From positions 124,001-188,000 of the forward strand of contig JAIQEY010000003.1 in the NCBI GenBank assembly GCA_020073565.1: a DNA stretch of 64,000 nt. The letters run 5' to 3'. Position 1 is the stretch's first letter, and the number at the start of each line of letters is the position of its first letter. Under the pieces are notes generated by a model, which was not told where the DNA came from, made no database searches, and worked only from the letters and a program-made list of their open reading frames with translations. The translations under genes were made by a program, and so were the position numbers. This document shows, piece by piece, positions 62,228-64,000 of the stretch. This stretch comes from Terriglobia bacterium (GTDB lineage Bacteria > Acidobacteriota > Terriglobia > Terriglobales > Acidobacteriaceae).

Positions 62228-63163
62228 ATGGAAACCACCTCTCCAATTCGCGTCGGAACCGCCGGCTGGTCGTACAAGGACTGGGATGGCGTCCTGTATC
62301 CGCCGGAAGTCACGCGCAAGAAGATTCATCCGGTGGAATTCATGGCGCGCTTCTTTGACGTCATCGAGATCAACACATCGTTTTACGGGCACATCCGGCC
62401 GGAGCTGGGACGGTTGTGGTGCCGCAAGGTTGCGGCGGTTAATCCCAACTTTCTTTTTACGGCCAAGCTGCACCGATCATTCACCCATTCTCCGCTGGCG
62501 GTGATGGAGCCGACTTCCGCGGCCAGCATTCGTCCGAATGATGAAGACGAGAAGCTGGCGCGCGAGGGACTGGACTCGCTGGCTTCCGAGGGCAAGCTGG
62601 GCGCGCTGCTGATTCAGTTTCCGGTTTCGTTCAAGAACACCGCGTTGAATCGTGAGTACCTGGAGCAGTTGCTGCGGCAGTTCATCGAGTATCCGCGAGT
62701 GGTCGAGGTACGGCACGAGAGTTGGGATAATCCAGAGACCATCTCGGAATTCATGCGGCAGAATGTGGGCTTCTGCAATATCGATCAGCCTGTGCTGGGG
62801 CGGTCGCTCGCGCCGACCGAGCATGTGACGTCGGGCATTGGATACGTGCGTCTGCACGGGCGCAACTACGAGAATTGGTTTGACAGCGACGACCGCAACG
62901 ACCGCTACAACTATCTCTACAAGCCGGCGGAGATGGAGCAGTGGAGGGAGAGGGTGGAGATCATCGCGCACAAGGCCCAGACGACGTTTGTGGTGGCGAA
63001 CAATCATTTTCAGGCGAAGGCGGCGGTAAATGCACTGGAGTTGCGGCATCTGCTGAGCGGGAAGAAAGTGCCAGCGCCGGAGACGCTGGTGAATAGCTAC
63101 CCGGAGCTGCGGGATATGGTGGAAGTGGAGGACGCGGGCGGCGGGTATTCGCTGCTGGCGTGA
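62228..63163 (+). CDS. DUF72 family protein
   Basis: A 311 aa TIM-barrel-like protein. PIRVGTAGWSYKDWDGVLYP at the start, FDVIEINTSFYGHIRPE, FLFTAKLHRSFTH, LLIQFPVSFKNT, VVEVRHESWDN and YVRLHGRNYENWF are the consecutive DUF72 blocks. The ATG at 62228 gives the usual N-terminus. The activity of DUF72 proteins is unknown; structure suggests a nuclease or sugar-isomerase-like barrel. Free-standing. Confidence 0.92.
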   Translation: METTSPIRVGTAGWSYKDWDGVLYPPEVTRKKIHPVEFMARFFDVIEINTSFYGHIRPELGRLWCRKVAAVNPNFLFTAKLHRSFTHSPLAVMEPTSAASIRPNDEDEKLAREGLDSLASEGKLGALLIQFPVSFKNTALNREYLEQLLRQFIEYPRVVEVRHESWDNPETISEFMRQNVGFCNIDQPVLGRSLAPTEHVTSGIGYVRLHGRNYENWFDSDDRNDRYNYLYKPAEMEQWRERVEIIAHKAQTTFVVANNHFQAKAAVNALELRHLLSGKKVPAPETLVNSYPELRDMVEVEDAGGGYSLLA

Positions 63164-63252
63164 AGGCGAATGGAGTTCACGGGCGATCCACTTGAAGGAT
63201 TGCTGGTGAAATCGCGGCAGTACGACACCGATTCGGGACACCCCATTCAGCC

Positions 63253-63687
63253 CTACCGCTTTGCGCCGACTGTAGTCGTATCGTGGTTGTCTTCGGCAGC
63301 TAGGCCCAGCGTATTAACAGAACCCCAATGGCGTGGCACCAATGTCGGCGCAATCAGTCGCGGCACGGTTCGCACCAACACCGTCAGGATGACAAACGCT
63401 AGCGGAAACCCGATCCAAAGTGAAGCCAAGAAACCGAATGGCACACCCAGAGTCGGATAGAAGAGTTTCCGGGTGTTCGTTATCCACAACAGTGCCTCCG
63501 CAGCGAGGAAACTGAGCAGCATCAATACACGGATATATGTCTCGGAAACCAACAAGGGTGAATTGCACTCTTTGCAACGCGCTCCGCGAAATAGGCGCTT
63601 ATCGAATTCCACATGGCAACGGCAACGGGACACTGCATCATCGCAACTTCTCCCAAAGGGGCCCGTGACATTCTCAGACAGTTGCAC
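63253..63687 (-). CDS. Small zinc-ribbon membrane protein
   Basis: An unrecognised 144 aa protein, taken from the GTG at 63687. An N-terminal cysteine-rich stretch (SCDDAVSRCRCHVEFDKRLF then CKECN) could form a zinc ribbon. Two helices follow, about 56-72 and 80-105 (LLSFLAAEALLW, FGFLASLWIGFPLAFVILTVLV). The tail is RTVPRLIAPTLVPRHWG. The start is doubtful because the frame continues upstream into the PIN-domain remnant. Confidence 0.62.
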   Translation of the reverse strand: MQLSENVTGPFGRSCDDAVSRCRCHVEFDKRLFRGARCKECNSPLLVSETYIRVLMLLSFLAAEALLWITNTRKLFYPTLGVPFGFLASLWIGFPLAFVILTVLVRTVPRLIAPTLVPRHWGSVNTLGLAAEDNHDTTTVGAKR

Positions 63688-63840
63688 GCTAAATTCTACG
63701 GCCCACGTGAAGCTGAAACCAAATGAAGTCTGCCGTTTACAAAGAACTGTCGCAGCGAGACCTCGCCTCTTGCTTGTGAGGGCGCTGGCATCGATTGTGT
63801 TGAGAAAGACGTTCGTGTCAACGAAGACCGGAGCGGTCAT
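63688..63840 (-). pseudogene. PIN-domain toxin remnant
   Basis: MTAPVFVDTNVF at its start is the first strand of a PIN ribonuclease domain with the catalytic aspartate (VDTN). The rest of the roughly 130-residue domain is missing, and after about residue 20 the sequence no longer looks like PIN and runs in frame into the zinc-ribbon membrane protein. A deletion or rearrangement joining two genes is the simplest reading. Confidence 0.55.
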
Positions 63841-63985
63841 GAGCTTCCTCGCGAGAAAGGTAACGGACGGCCGTCTTTAGGAAAGGCTTGCGGGCGAGTG
63901 CGCGCCGCATGGCGCTGGCGTAGCCGTATTGAGGGGACATGCGCCCTTTGGGGATGCCCGCGAGGAAATGCAGAAGCCTTTTCAT
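63818..63985 (-). CDS. Small basic protein upstream of the PIN remnant
   Basis: A 55 aa basic protein opening MKRLLHFLAGIPKGRMSPQY and ending EEAHDRSGLR. It overlaps the start of the PIN remnant, the usual arrangement for an antitoxin preceding a PIN toxin. I do not recognise its family, so the antitoxin role is inferred from position only. Confidence 0.45.
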   Translation of the reverse strand: MKRLLHFLAGIPKGRMSPQYGYASAMRRALARKPFLKTAVRYLSREEAHDRSGLR

Positions 63986-64000
63986 TGGGACAGTATGACA

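Overview
The window looks like a chromosomal segment from an Acidobacteriota bacterium, probably class Terriglobia. No marker gene settles this. The inference rests on lipid A synthesis (LpxB) and a TonB-dependent receptor with a carboxypeptidase-like N-terminal domain, which make it Gram-negative with an outer membrane. Other families common in that phylum are also present: a VWFA-related secreted protein, SBBP beta-propeller repeats, DUF4019, DUF4410 and DUF5666-like proteins. Base composition is G+C rich and even. There is no integrase, transposase, phage gene, rRNA, tRNA or CRISPR array that I can support.

Layout. 1-8.7 kb: lysS, a monoheme cytochrome c, an EAL-HDOD protein, an M28 peptidase, tatB/tatC, a small outer-membrane barrel, glycerate 2-kinase and a hydrolase. 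8.9-18 kb: an M20 peptidase, small proteins, a cold-shock protein, an S9 peptidase, an orphan response regulator, a sugar MFS carrier with malQ, and a nucleotidyltransferase. 18-25 kb: a VWA protein, a DUF5666-like protein, a TonB-dependent receptor and a FucP-like carrier; the first three share glycine-rich inserts. 25.4-30.3 kb: a tyrosine/homogentisate catabolic operon (hppD, hmgA, an unknown gene, fahA). 30-38 kb: a TPR protein, an acyltransferase, a YheT-type hydrolase operon, zinc-ribbon and PilZ proteins, and hemW. 38-46 kb: an ABC exporter, lpxB, an M1-like pseudopeptidase, a mazEF-type pair and pyrophosphatase. 46.6-49.3 kb: ccmE-A-B-C-D for cytochrome c maturation. 49.6-57 kb: a large SBBP surface protein, then an XRE regulator, NfeD, flotillin, a tiny membrane protein and PspA, which together look like an envelope-stress module. 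57-64 kb: DUF4019, a carbonic-anhydrase-like protein, an SDR, rmuC, a CAP protein, DUF72 and a decayed PIN-toxin locus.

The most unusual property is a dense population of short dispersed repeats. These are REP-like palindromes, heptanucleotide tandem arrays and one MITE-like element with 20-bp terminal inverted repeats. Several palindromes of the intergenic families sit in frame inside conserved genes (lpxB twice, the ABC exporter, hemW, the SBBP protein) and add short extra peptide segments.

Other points worth attention are the unknown third gene of the homogentisate operon, a cysteine-type (CxxxY) CcmE, a histidine-rich NfeD loop in the flotillin/PspA module, arrays of GTAAA half-sites phased at about 10 bp upstream of the DUF5666-like gene, and two gluzincin-fold proteins whose HExxH motif is destroyed. 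All family assignments come from reading motifs in the translated sequence. No database search was run.
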